Origin: Agelas oroides
Taxonomy: Eukaryota; Porifera; Demospongiae; Agelasida; Agelasidae
Assembly: GCA_949130485.1 (NCBI GenBank)
Contig: OX422192.1
Location: 7,913,085-7,977,084 of the forward strand
Reading direction: 5' to 3'
DNA: 64,000 bases
Positions 1 through 10,739 of the stretch are shown in pieces. The translations under genes and the position numbers were made by a program. The stretch's first letter is position 1. Every line of letters begins with the position of its first letter. The notes under the pieces were generated by a model. It was not told the origin of the DNA. It did no database searches and saw only the letters and a program-made list of their open reading frames with translations.

Positions 1-50
1 TACATAGCTACAATTGTGGAACAGGGAATCAAATCCAGTTAATCAGCCGG

Positions 51-114
51 TATGTGTGTGTGTATGTGTGTGTGTTTGTGTATGTGTTTGTGTGTGTGTG
101 TGCATGTGTGTGTG

Positions 115-151
<37 letters not shown>

Positions 152-152
152 A
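51..152. repeat. TG/CA microsatellite
   Basis: Nearly uninterrupted TG dinucleotides with a few TA and CA variants. The valine/cysteine and threonine/histidine open frames across it are repeat artefacts. Confidence 0.95.
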
Positions 153-309
153 GGGTTGTAGTAATTGAAATCTGGCATGGTTTTATTAATTACTTGAGCC
201 TGAATCGTCACTTAATACAGTTCAGCAGTTTGGATTACGGATCTGTACAAGGCACTGGAATTCGAGCTACCAAGACTTACTAGATATCTTCCAGTTACCC
301 TCACTGGAG

Positions 310-579
310 AATCGGAGGCTTTTCTTGTCACTGTCAACTTTTTTAAAGATTATTCATAATCTCATTTACTTCCCAGTCAATTCTCACCCAACACCCCTCT
401 CATCCTCTTTAAGGTGTAATCATGATCAACAATATAGTATTCCTTTTGCACGCACAAATCACTTTAAATACTCATTTTTACCTAATTCTATCTCTCTATG
501 GAATAATTTACCTTTAGAAGCTGTTAATTGTACCACTCTCCCTATGTTTAAGTATTATACTCTGCCACTCTTTCTGTAA
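310..579 (+). pseudogene. 3' end of a LINE reverse transcriptase ORF (relic)
   Basis: The translation from about 325 to the stop at 579 has the look of the extreme C-terminus of non-LTR retrotransposon ORF2 proteins: an R-T-N-x-F-K block, a hydrophobic stretch, then S-x-x-x-W-N-x-L-P and a closing F-K. No upstream polymerase motifs are present, so this is a 5'-truncated or degraded copy. A short A-rich stretch follows at 661-672. The family call (CR1/Jockey-like) rests on remembered C-terminal style only. Confidence 0.55.
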
Positions 580-1020
580 TGTAATAATATTACTTTGGGT
601 ACACTGTTATATTTGCAGTTGGCTATTTGTGTATCCATTGCACTTATGCATAAATTTTCATAGAAAAAAAAAATACCAAGGTTGCTTACAAGTAATGATT
701 ACAATTACAGAAAAATGACAAAATTACAAATTACATTGTTAAATTACAGGTCGAAGTAGTCATGAATTGGTTTTAATGTAAATGTGTTTGAAAACCTGTA
801 ATCATTACGTAGTCATTACATTTGGTTTTTCAACCCTGGTGTGTGTGTGTTGTAATTGCACAATCTAACTCTACCAAAAAGCATAGCCATTTGCACTGCA
901 TGTAAAGTGATGCTAAAATGCCTACTCAGGATGCCTGTGGGGATGCTAATTGGTGATGGTTGAAGCCACATACAGACAAGATAATAAACAAAGCCAGCCA
1001 ACTTACATATGGCTATAGCG
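580..1020. other. Intergenic, no gene seen
   Basis: AT-rich sequence with a short A-run and a TG tract at 839-850. No convincing coding potential on either strand. Confidence 0.6.
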
Positions 1021-1119
1021 CAGCCTTGTTCCCAGGCCCCGCCCAGCTTTCCGTCGCTTGCCCGCATGCAGTACAGAGAAAGCTGGGTGGGGCCTGGGAA
1101 GCGTGATTTGACAAGGCTG
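1021..1119. mobile_element. Palindromic MITE fragment, TAGCCTCG family
   Basis: Inverted halves built on CCTTGTTCCCAGGCC and its complement, enclosing GCCCAGCTTTC and GAAAGCTGGG arms. This matches the family defined by 9-bp duplications at 17-18 kb, but this copy has decayed ends and no clear target duplication. Confidence 0.6.
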
Positions 1120-1456
1120 GGCAGAAGATCGATGTGCTCAGACGATCGGACACTCAAACGCGGAGAGAAACTGCGTAAACACTCGGTGATACCGCGAGAC
1201 TGTTGACGCTAGAAGCGATAAAATGACCGTCCGAGAAAAATCAATCTCGGATAAATTTTCAGACATCATTGTCTGTGCCTTCCCTGAAGCTGCTTTTGGA
1301 GAGATTTTAACATCGATACGATGCCCCAAGACCCCTCCAATTTGCAATCAATTTTCGTCGCGGTAGCTGCTTTGAATACTCGGGGGCGCGGGTGAACATG
1401 GACCAGTTTCATCCGATCAATAATCGGACGGTGAAATTTGTCGTTTCTTGTTGTGT

Positions 1457-2102
1457 CAGGCCCATAGCCAGGATTTGTAGGAGGGGGGTTATATGGGTGT
1501 CTGATTTGTATGTATGCGTGCATAAGCATGCAAGACTAGGGGGATCTGGGGGCATGCTCCCCCAGGAAATTTTTAGAAATTAGATGCTCTGAGATTGCTT
1601 CTGAGGCTATTTTGGGACAGAAGCAGAGCCGTAGTAGGTACGTGGCTCGCGGAGTATTCTTGGCTGTCCATGTATGCATTTGCTAAGCCAGCTGACTTCG
1701 AATTTCCACAAGAGAAGGTACTAAGTTTGGCAGAACAGCAGGTGGAGTGACACCACTAGAAGGACAACTCTCGAGCGCCTGAACTAGCGATTTATTTACG
1801 CACGTATTTACGCGCGTCCTTTCACCGCAGCGGTGTAAACAGCTTACGCGCGTTCCGCGCTGGTCCTCCATGAACAAACTCGCATAGCTGCAACCATAGA
1901 TAATAGATTTCCCGCTCTATTATCTATGCTGCAACCAGACACGTTTGGACAGCGGTGATTCTCAAAAGCAGCGAGACTAGTGGACCACTTTCAAACGGTA
2001 GGACACTTCAAATGTACAGTTAAGTGGTGTATATAAAATCTTTTGCAAGTCAAAAGGGGGGTTCGAGCGAACCCCCTCGAACCCCCCCTGCCTACGGGCC
2101 TG
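1457..2102. mobile_element. Nonautonomous DNA transposon, 646 bp, 5-bp target duplication
   Basis: It starts CAGGCCCATAGCCAGG and ends with the near-perfect complement CCTGCCTACGGGCCTG (14 of 16 bases). It is flanked by TGTGT at 1452-1456 and 2103-2107. The inner block around 1545-1600, with GGGGGCATGCTCCCCC and a GATTGCTTCTGAGG segment, recurs in the element at 8587-10739, so both belong to one family. CAGGG-like ends with 5-bp duplications suggest a hAT5-type group; that class call is inference. No transposase frame is visible. Confidence 0.75.
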
Positions 2103-2273
2103 TGTGTTGTCTCCAAACAAGTTGAAGTCCCCACAATAATAGTATCAGTAGAACCTACAGGCCCTTGGCTACATGCTGGTACTTGTCCGGTGTTTGTGCG
2201 TTGGGTAGTTCTCGAGATATATCTACAATCCATGCTTCTTTCCATAAGTACGCTAGTTGATTTATGTGCACAT

Positions 2274-3139
2274 GGATAATATAGTACACGTAGGTGGATA
2301 GGAAACGACGTAGTATACGGAGCACTTCTGGTTGCCAATCCGAGAAACGGTTTTTCCCTGTTAGCTGATCTCAAAACCTGAACACCGCCAGGTTTTCTTA
2401 CTATGCTACAGCTGAAGTACAATAATGGGTCAACTGGGATAGCAACTATTATAAGCAGCAGCCTGTCTGTCTGAGACGTGGACGCTGGAAAACAACACCC
2501 GGTACGGGTCTACGGGCTGAAAATTTTCACTTTGGAAACTTCAGACAGCTATTGAACGACATTGCAAATATTGAGCTCATTCTTATATAGCTATCCCAGT
2601 AGACCAACTACTGTACTCTATGATTCCTGCAGCTTTTCATCGTAGCTCTTTCTGTTTCGGAGATCTGCTAACAGGGGATTTGCCCCTAAATGAGGTAAAA
2701 TTCGGGCAATTCGGCAACTATAGACGGTACTGCTAGCACTGAGCCAGCACTCACATATCTACCCCAGTGCACCACCTACTATACTTTATGAATCCTGCAG
2801 CTTTTCGCCGTAGCTTCTTCCGTTGCCGAGATTGGCTAACGCAAAGTTTGCCGTCACATGCGGCCAATTTGGCCGTAACAATGGCCAAATCGGACAATTC
2901 AGACGTTTACTGAACGAAACTGCTAACACTGAGCCGGCTCTCACATAGCTATCCCAGTACACCTGCTATTATACTCTATGAATCCTACAGGTTTTCGCTG
3001 TAGCTTCTTCTGTTGCCGAGGTTAGCTAACACAAACTTCGCACAAAAAAAGGGCATTACCAGGATGGATAACAATTTTTCCGCGGACTATTCCGTATACT
3101 ATCTGCGTTTCCTATCCACCTACGTGTACTATATTATCC
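2274..3139. mobile_element. TIR element with about three internal 180-bp repeats
   Basis: The left end GGATAATATAGTACACGTAG (2274) is the complement of the right end (to 3139), and similarity continues for about 50 bases through a CCTATCCACC block. The interior holds three diverged copies (near 2583, 2750 and 2937) of a unit containing TATGAATCCTGCAGCTTTTC and a CCGAGATTGGCTAAC-type tail. No ORF of note and no clear target duplication. Confidence 0.65.
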
Positions 3140-3634
3140 ACGATGTGCAGTATAAATAGGTGAGTTCGAATGATATCGTGCAATATCCCGACCTCCTTCT
3201 CGCCTACATCGGTCAGCCTCTTGTCGTTGCTGCTTCACCGTTGAACAGAGCGTGATTCTTGGAGGCAACAACGACGAGAGAGGCCGACACAACGACGAGA
3301 GGCCGAACGACGTAGACACACGTAACTGTTACATATGCAAAGTAGCTCAATGCCTCGCTTCGCGAGGCTCTCCTGCGTGCATCCTCGTAAATAAGGCTCG
3401 TATGCCCTATAGCTGTAACAAAATGGGATAGTTTTCGCTAATTTGGTTGGTTCATACTTACGTCCTGTAATTAGACAATTATCACCTCACAACAGCAAGT
3501 TTTTGTTCAATAATGTAGGAACCAATGTTCATGAAAAACCATTTATTTGCATAATGTATATATACACAATACAATTCGTGTATATAGCATTGTTTACAGA
3601 AAAATCTCACTTGGGCTAATCTCTCCTCACCAAC

Positions 3635-5062
3635 CTACATCAGATTGCACCACGACTGCTGCCTCCTCTCCTCTCGCCTCCTCTCCTCTATAAACCTACT
3701 CTCCTCTCGCCTCCTCTCCTCCTCTCGCCTCCTCTCCTCCTCTCGCCTCCTCTCCTTTCGCCTCCTCTCCTCTCGCTTCCTCTCCTCTATTCGCCTCCTC
3801 TCTCGCCTCCTCTCCTCTTCTTGGCTCCTCCTATGCTCTTCTTGCCTCCTCCTATCCTCTTCTTGGCTCCTCCTATGCTCTTCTTGCCTCCTCCTATCCT
3901 CTTCTTGCCTCCTCCTCTCCTCTTCTTGCCTCCTCCTATCCTCTTCTTGCCTCCTCCTATCCTCTTCTCGCCTCCTCCTCTCCTCTTCTTGCCTCCTCCT
4001 ATCCTCTTCTTGCCTCCTCCTATCCTCTACTTGCCTCCTCCTCCTCTCCTCTTCTCGCCTCCTCCTCTCCTCTTCTCGCCTCCTCCTCTCCTCTTCTCGC
4101 CTCCTCCTCTCCTCCGCTTGCCTCCTCATTTCCTTCAGTTTCCGAACCACACAACCTGCCTCCAGTCTGCTGTGGTGGCTATAGTGTAGCATGCTATTGA
4201 AGAGCTCTGTCTCATCTGATGTGCATCTTTGTGCTTTTAGGAGTTTTGTTGCTAACATGTTTCGAACAGCACTGTTTCTATACATGAGTTCTCCAAGAGC
4301 ACATCGCTGGTTCAGAAGGTGAACGGTTGGTACCGGAGGGTGTGGAATTTCACAGATCACAAACATCACCAGGCCCATGGAAAAGACATCACTGCTTATT
4401 GTGTAGTGTTCTTCCCACACTTCAGGGGCCATGTATGAACGAGTGCCTGCCACTGTCATCATGTAATCCTGGTAGCTACCTTGGTCTTCACAAGTAATCT
4501 TTGCAAGCCCAACATCAGCTACTTTGAGGTTGCCTGCAACATCAAGGAGGATATTTGCTGGTTTCAAGTCTCTGTGGATGACGTTTTGTTTGTGGATGAA
4601 CTCCATTGCTGTAGCGATTTGCTGGCACCATTGCTCTTTCTTAGTAACATGCAGGCCCCCTCTGAGTTGTTTAAGGTACGACTGAAGGTTTCCTTTAGGA
4701 CAAAACTCCATCACGATAGCAACTCCATCTTTCCGCTTCCCTAGGCCTGTCACCGTAAACTTGAAGTGGTCTCGAATAGCTACGACGTGTTCATGCTTCA
4801 GATAAACCAACAAGTTTGCCTCCTTCTGCGCTGCTTTAGCGGCAGATGGCGTTTTTCTAAGAACAAATTGTATCAACGATTTCTTAGCTAGGACGATCTT
4901 GATAGCCACTGTTTTATCGTGTACCTTATCTTGTGCTTTCAGCACAAAACCGAAACCACCTTCTCCCAACTCGTCCACGTAATGGTAGTGACCATCATTG
5001 GTAGCGTTGGCGTTCGCCACCTGTATTTTTTCTTCTAAGGCTAAGCTCATCCCGTGGTACAT
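3635..5062 (-). CDS. Ser/Thr protein kinase, PDIK1L/STK35-like, with ER/K-type helical tail
   Basis: Intronless frame of 475 residues. The kinase domain shows a glycine loop GEGGFGFV (33-40), the VAIK lysine (K55), a candidate helix-C glutamate (E81), HRDLKPAN (163-170), DVG in place of DFG (183-185) and MAPEVWEEHY (211-220). The last block resembles PDIK1L/STK35, as does the VMEFC hinge. All catalytic residues are present; only the DFG phenylalanine is replaced by valine. From about residue 312 the protein becomes about 150 residues of alternating Glu/Arg blocks, expected to form a single alpha helix or coiled coil, ending with Ser-Trp-Cys-Asn-Leu-Met. This tail is encoded by a minisatellite, so copy number is probably polymorphic. 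The start at 5062 is the first ATG; a second Met lies four codons on. The substrate is unknown. Confidence 0.85.
   Translation of the reverse strand: MYHGMSLALEEKIQVANANATNDGHYHYVDELGEGGFGFVLKAQDKVHDKTVAIKIVLAKKSLIQFVLRKTPSAAKAAQKEANLLVYLKHEHVVAIRDHFKFTVTGLGKRKDGVAIVMEFCPKGNLQSYLKQLRGGLHVTKKEQWCQQIATAMEFIHKQNVIHRDLKPANILLDVAGNLKVADVGLAKITCEDQGSYQDYMMTVAGTRSYMAPEVWEEHYTISSDVFSMGLVMFVICEIPHPPVPTVHLLNQRCALGELMYRNSAVRNMLATKLLKAQRCTSDETELFNSMLHYSHHSRLEAGCVVRKLKEMRRQAEERRRREEERRRREEERRRREEERRRRQVEDRRRQEEDRRRQEEERRRREEDRRRQEEDRRRQEEERRRQEEDRRRQEEHRRSQEEDRRRQEEHRRSQEEERRRERRRIEERKREERRRKERRREEERRREEERRREESRFIEERRREERRQQSWCNLM
3660..4115. repeat. Coding minisatellite in the kinase tail
   Basis: Pyrimidine-rich on the plus strand, built of 18-24 base variants of CTCCTCCTATCCTCTTCTTG. 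It encodes the Glu/Arg repeats of the kinase and keeps the frame throughout. The plus-strand frames over it are shadows. Confidence 0.9.
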
Positions 5063-5600
5063 GGTTAGTACAAACTACAGAGACACACCCCCAAATGGGC
5101 GAGGACAGTAAACAGTATATACAAGTAGGAAATTGATACGTTACGTCATCTTATGAAATACCGTTGTTATAGTGTGCAGTGTTCACCCCAAAGATGTCCC
5201 CGGACATTATTCACCAGTGAATAATGACCCCCCACTAGTGAATATTGTCCCCCTAGGACATTATTCACCGGTGAATAACGTCCCCCTTCAGTGAATATTG
5301 TCCCCCCTAGAACAAGGTGTCATCTGTGGGGATTCAGGCACTAGGTGGGAAGATTAGAAACAAGCAAGTAATTTGGAGTGGCCTCACATGCCACACGGCC
5401 TGCGAGACTATGGAGCATGCGGCGTTCTTGACACACAAAGTTCTCACTATTAGTTTTAGACAAGTTCACTCGCATACAGACTGAAGCGTCGAGAATGAAG
5501 ACAGAGTTAGCTAACACCATGATGGACACAACTCTTCGAAACCGGTCTGCATTGTGGTGGGGTATATAGAATCTGCATCACTGATACACAGGGGAGCTAT
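5063..5600. promoter_or_regulatory. Upstream region of the kinase gene with short palindromes
   Basis: No gene is supported. At 5203-5310 the sequence alternates ATTATTCACCAGTGAATAAT-like palindromes with GTCCCCC runs in four units. This could be a small transposon remnant or a cluster of binding sites about 150-250 bases upstream of the kinase start. The role is unproven. Confidence 0.4.
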
Positions 5601-5604
5601 GTTC

Positions 5605-6060
5605 AGAAGCCATTTTTGGCAACTTAGGTGTCACCAAAAGTTGCCAAAAATGGCAACTTTGCCCAGCAAGTTTTGCCATTTTTCGCAATCTTTATGCATT
5701 GCCAGATTTTTCTTTCCAATTCTGGCGATTCATAAAATTTGCCAAAATCAGCAAAACTTGCCTCCCAAAGGTTGCCAAAAATGCCAACTTTGGGTGATTT
5801 ACCATTATTATTAGCAACAGCTGCAATAGCTCTACAGTCTGTACACATAATTATGACCATTTTTGGCAACTTTGTGTCTGGTGGTAACATTTTGCCAAAT
5901 TTGGCATAAAGTCAAAGTAGTATAAATTCTTGCAAATTTTGGCAATATTTATTGGGACAAACAATTGCCAATGTTGGCAATAAGCAGACAACGTCACCAT
6001 TTTTGGCAACTTTTCCCCCCGAGTTTGTTAGTCACCGTTTTTGGCAACTTTTGTCCATTT
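5605..6060. repeat. Left array of GTTGCCAAAAATGGCAAC palindromes
   Basis: About a dozen full or half copies of TTGCCA(N)TGGCAA in both orientations. One perfect 18-base palindrome lies at 5638-5655. Spacing is irregular. A matching array lies to the right at 6715-7440. Confidence 0.85.
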
Positions 6061-6278
6061 GATGCTCAACATTTCATTATTAAATATTATGGTAAAGAAG
6101 TTACAAAACAGTATGCAGCTTAAGTATTGTCTATGCTCAACATTACCAACAACAACAAAAAGTTACTAAACAGCTTATTAATCACGAAACTTGTTTGGTG
6201 GTTTCTGTTTCTTTGTGGTTTTCACAGGGCTAGTGGTGTAAATTTCTTTTGAGATGCTGAAGCTTCTCATCTGCATCT

Positions 6279-6478
6279 TTGGGGAGGTGTTGGTGGTATG
6301 GGTGAAAGGAGCGTGGAGGAGAAATTTTGTGGTTCTTGTCGGGGAGGTGTTGGTGGTATGGGTGAAAGGAGCGTGGAGGAGAAATTTTGTGGTTCTTGTC
6401 GGGGAGGTGTTGGTGGTATGGGTGAAAGGAGCGTGGAGGAGAAACGTTCTGGTTCTTGTCAGGGAGGTGTTGGTGGTA
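6279..6478. repeat. 60-bp tandem repeat, about 3.3 copies
   Basis: The unit begins GGGGAGGTGTTGGTGGTATG. Sixty bases keep any reading frame, and on the minus strand one frame gives a 20-residue repeat rich in His, Pro and Asp. Whether it is translated is unknown. Confidence 0.9.
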
Positions 6479-6490
6479 TGGTTTCCTCAC

Positions 6491-6634
6491 CCTCAAGCCA
6501 CTGGTCAGGGTCAATGCCACATGACCAGTAAGCAGCTGCAATGATCTCCCTCAGTGCGCTGCTCTGAAAATTTTCTGGCACATGCCTCGGATTTGTGAAG
6601 GGAATATCTTCTGGCCAGAAGTCTGGCCGTTCTC
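6491..6634 (-). CDS. Candidate exon of an uncharacterised, possibly DNA-binding, protein
   Basis: The minus-strand translation includes RPDFWPEDIPFTNP followed by a predicted helix (SALREIIAAAY) and ends ...DPDQWLEGE. It is bounded by an acceptor-like TCCTGGTCAG and a donor-like GTGAGG. Trp-Pro-x-Asp-Ile-Pro-Phe/Trp followed by a helix recalls a short motif in NRF-1/EWG-type factors and some transposon proteins; this resemblance is weak and from memory. An unspliced frame could instead start at the ATG at 6653 and run to a stop at 6459. No neighbouring exons were identified. It sits exactly between the two palindrome arrays, which suggests a mobile element or a gene flanked by its own binding sites. 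Confidence 0.4.
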
Positions 6635-6714
6635 CTGACCAGGAGAATTGCATGTCTTTGCTATGGCTGTGACCATAGAAAAATCAACTTGTCAATACGA
6701 ATACTGCCAAAGCA

Positions 6715-7440
6715 TGTTTAGCAAATTAGCAAATGTTGTTGATTGCCAACTTTGGCAAATGTCGTTGATTACCAACTTTGGCAAATATCATCAGTTACCA
6801 AAATTGGCAAATATTGTCAGTTGCCAACTTTGGCAAATATCGTCAACTGCCAAAATTGGAAAATATCGTCAATTGGAAAATATCGTCAATTGCCAAAATT
6901 GGAAAATATTGTCAGTTACCAACTTTTGGCAACAGGTATGTTCATTTGCCATTTTTGGCAACTTTGAGGTCAATAAAAATTTTTGGCAATTTTTGGCGGG
7001 CATTATTACTGACTGAGATGCAAAATATTGCCAGAAATGGCAAAAAAGTGACTGAAGTTCTCTATAGAGTAGCAGATCAATCTTTTATGTGCAGTCATTT
7101 ATTGCCATTTTTGGCAACTGCTGTCATACAGCAAACAGTTGCAACTTAGTGAAGCACAATATTGCCAGAAATGGCAGAAAGGTGACTAAGCACAATATTG
7201 CCAGAAAAAGTGACTCAAGTTCTCTATAGAGTAGCAGGTCAATCCTTTTATTGCCATTTTTGGCAGTAATGTGCAGTCATTTATTGCCGTTTTTGGCAAC
7301 TTCTGTCATGAGCCAAATAGTTGCCATTCTTGGCAACTTAGTGAAGCACAATATTACCATTTTTGGCAACTACTGTCATACGGCAAATAGTTGCCATTTT
7401 TGGAAACTTAGTGAAGCACAATATTGCCAGACTATGACAA
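6715..7440. repeat. Right array of TTGCCAAC/TTGGCAAA palindromes
   Basis: 6725-6930 is a run of about 24-base units (TTGCCAACTTTGGCAAATAT type). From 6940 to 7440 the units become longer, about 110 bases, mixing TTGCCATTTTTGGCAA with a CACAATATTGCCAGAAATGG block and a shared TTCTCTATAGAGTAGCAG segment. The short frames read from it are artefacts. Confidence 0.85.
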
Positions 7441-8586
7441 GCATGAAAATTTGCAACTTACATGTACAGTAGTGATCTACCAACCTAATAATTTGCAGCT
7501 GTCAGGGTTACAATGCACTGGGACTGGGAAACTGTTGATTGAAAGACAACATGCAGACACTGGAGGACAGCACTGCATGCAGTAGCGGTTATTTGCATGC
7601 TGTGTTGCATGGAGATGCTCGAGCATGCCTAAGTTGTACACCACGGGCCTCTTTAGGGCATGGTCTGTAACTTTTTCAAAACGCGCAGAGGTACCCTGAT
7701 AGGTATGGTATGGGGGTAGGCGCGGTTTCCACGTGCGTGTGCACGGTGAATGAAAACGTACTTCCGTGACCAACGAAAAATGAAGGGCAATTCGACACAA
7801 GCTTCAGTGATCGTGAACTGCACTACTTTTAGCAGTGACTATTTTCTGGAGTTGGCTACGGCCCGGGGCATTACTGCTGGGGTATGCATGCATGTTCTGT
7901 TGATTGTTGTCTTCGTGCGAGCATTTGAGAGCTTTCTGCAACGTCTGTTTGTCTATCTCACCGCATTCACAGTTTGGTACTTGGCTGTGCAGATCATGCG
8001 CATCAAGCCATACACTGGATTGAGTCAGTTTTGTGCTGCCATGGGATTTCTTGACCAGTGGGCCACAGTTTTACATTTGTAGTCAGTCTCGTCATTTTAT
8101 GTAAAGTTTGTGAATTGGACATTTGCTCTTGTAATTGGCAGGAACAAGAAGCTAATTGAAGCTGCTTTCGTTTTGTTTCTGATTGTCCTTCCATTGCCAT
8201 TCATCTAGATTCCGTTCCTCAATGGAAACTATACTAGTATCCGTAAGCCTTGCTGTTGGATTGCACAATAAGAACTGTTCTGAGGATATTGCAGGATTCT
8301 GGGAGCAAATTGGCCTGTGGTATATTCCACTTGGTATACTATTACTTGGTCTCTTCATTGTGTTCTTTGTTTTGTTAATGATCGGTGTTTTCTGTAAACG
8401 TGCCTGTACGTATGAGCTCACACGAAGAAGACATGAAAAGAAAGCTGCTGAGACGGTTCTTCTCTTGGTGTTTCTACTGTTGTTTGGAACTTTGACAGGT
8501 ATCAAATCTATCTTATGGTTCCACCAAGAGATGGCAGGGTTATGCCCTATTGATGGTAAGCTTACATGCTGTTACCACTCCAGTAA

Positions 8587-10739
8587 CAGGGCCGGAGCCA
8601 GCTATTTTAGGGGGTTCACTAAGTTCACCCAACTCCATGTGGTGACATCACAATTTGTAATGTTTATTCCTTGCGCATTGCGCGCGCGGATCGAAGATGG
8701 AACTGGATCCAGACATGTTAATTGGACCCGAAGAAGCTCAGTATAAAGTCCCTTGTGAGGTAAACTTTCACTTACAGCTTGCTATAGTTTTACGGGTCGT
8801 AGTTTTATACTTACAGTAACTCTGTGAACTAAATTCAGCATAATTTCTGGACCTGAAGAGCTTCAGTACTTTTCTCATGCCTTTTTTGTAGCTTGTGAGT
8901 GCAACAGCTAGCTCAGTAACATGCTGTGTGACTTACTAGCCTAGTCTTTGACGCTCAGGTCTAGCTTCACCAGTCTATACTAGTGATCATGTGCAGATTT
9001 TTTATAGTAAGTTCTAGTTTACATGTGATGACCTAAGTGTTTACTACAATCTGAGTACAAGAACAAATTTTGTGTGAGCATCTTGGGGTACGGTTTCACT
9101 TGTCCCTCAGCAAGTCATGCAAAACAGTTGCTGGCAGGCATGCAGCAAAACAAAACACCAGAAAAAATCACAGAGTCTGTATTGTGTCCAAAGATGTGCA
9201 ACATTTTAACAAGAATACTGAACTCTAGCGTACTATACACTAGCTGGTCTTCCGCTCCCGTGTATTATTGTGAACACAAACGGAAGGTAAAAACACTGGT
9301 CTTCCGCTCCTGTGTATTATTGTGAATGCAAATGGAAGGTAAAAATGGTGGGAACGAGGCTACATAAGCCTGATGGTAAGACACTTATCCTGGTTTCTAT
9401 CCAACTTTAATATGCTGCTTGCAGTTTCTGCTCTGGAAACAGCAAGCAACCAACGATGGGTACATGACTACATGGCCTAACTCATTTCCGGGCTCCACTA
9501 ATAAGTTTGCAATAAATCAAGTGAGGATACACTGAGAGTCTGGGAAGGAGGCTACACTTTGTCGTAGTAACCCACAAAAACATGAGGAATCCTGTCTAAC
9601 TGGGACCTTAGTCTTACAAGGGGTAGTCACTTATATGTCCCATGTAGAAGCATTTGCGACCGGGATCAAAATTGAATCAAGTGATCAAAGCCCTTTTTGG
9701 GGGCTGATCAAGGTGACCTCTGAACTGCTCAAATCAATGGATCAAGAACACAGAAGGGAACAATCAAGCAATTAAGCACACTTTTTGCGAATCAAAAACC
9801 TTGATCCCAGTCGCAAACGCTTGAACACACGGCATGTGACTACCCCTTGGTCTTAGTAGGAAAGTCTTAGTCTTAGTAGGTAACAGGTTAGCTCACAAGC
9901 TAGGGACGAACATGATCACAGTATTCAATATTAAAATACTGACTGAACCTGTAGGGGGTTTTTACACGAGTCCAGTATTAGCTACATAACTTTTTTGCTA
10001 TAAAATTAAGTTGCACAATCTCTTTGAATACAATACAGACTACCTGATGTCTTGTTCAACTGGTGTTTTGTTGCTGCATGCCCTCCAGGAACTCAAACTC
10101 GACTTGAGGATCCCTTCGCAGAGAGGTGTGGCTTGCGGGACTAATGTACATGTCTAGTCTGGATCCAGTTCCATGGCGCTCTGCGCGCGCAATGCGCACA
10201 TTACAGTTTATGACGTCACCACATGGAGTTGGGTGAACTTAGTGAACCCCCTATTTTAGACTGGTACGGCCATTGCGTGCGCTTAAGTGTGAATAAGGTA
10301 AGGGGGTCTGGGGGCATGCTCCCCCATGAAAAATTAGGCACTCTGAGATCGCTTCTGAGGCCATGTTTGGGCCAAAATGCTACTAGAATCTTCCCACCTG
10401 TAGTTTCTGTAGCTAGAGAAGCGATTGAACCGAGCTGCCAGAAATGACCGCTACGCATGACGCCCATGTTAGCCCCTCCCCAATTTGCACGCTCGTCTCG
10501 CGCTCAAGTATCGCCATAGAAAATTGAGAAGCCTCAATTCTCTCGTCGATATACTTTGGATGCTTGAAGACTTGAAAAAGTCCGAAGAAGACCTCTTAGA
10601 CGTCCCAAGCTACGGCGAACCGCTCGGAGAGGCCATTCTATAACGCACGCGTAAGTTAGAATCCAAGCGACGCCATTTTTCTCCCTCAAAAACCGGTACG
10701 GCCATGGCCGTACCGGCCGTACCATTGCCACCGGCCCTG
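8587..10739. mobile_element. 2.15-kb nonautonomous DNA transposon (hAT5-like) in the receptor pseudogene
   Basis: Termini CAGGGCCGG and CCGGCCCTG; target duplication AGTAA at 8582-8586 and 10740-10744, confirmed by the uninterrupted paralogue near 19210. Inside are large inverted arms: about 115 bases at 8605-8725 (GGGGGTTCACTAAGTTCACC...) pair with 10146-10260, and 9130-9165 pairs with 10055-10090. A roughly 64-bp direct repeat lies at 9240-9350. It carries a nested MITE at 9617-9849. The block at 10300-10370 is shared with the 646-bp element at 1457. No transposase is evident. Confidence 0.85.
9617..9849. mobile_element. MITE, CAAGGGGTAGTCAC family, nested
   Basis: TIRs CAAGGGGTAGTCAC / GTGACTACCCCTTG, with a second conserved pair TTTGCGACCGGGATCAA / TTGATCCCAGTCGCAAA about 30 bases inside. 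GTCTTA flanks both sides (9611-9616, 9850-9855). Relatives are at 34893-35164 and 52293-52410. Confidence 0.8.

Noticed and set aside
5600-7440. CRISPR-like array
   Set aside because: Palindromic units are irregularly spaced and in both orientations, with no uniform spacers, and the genome is eukaryotic.
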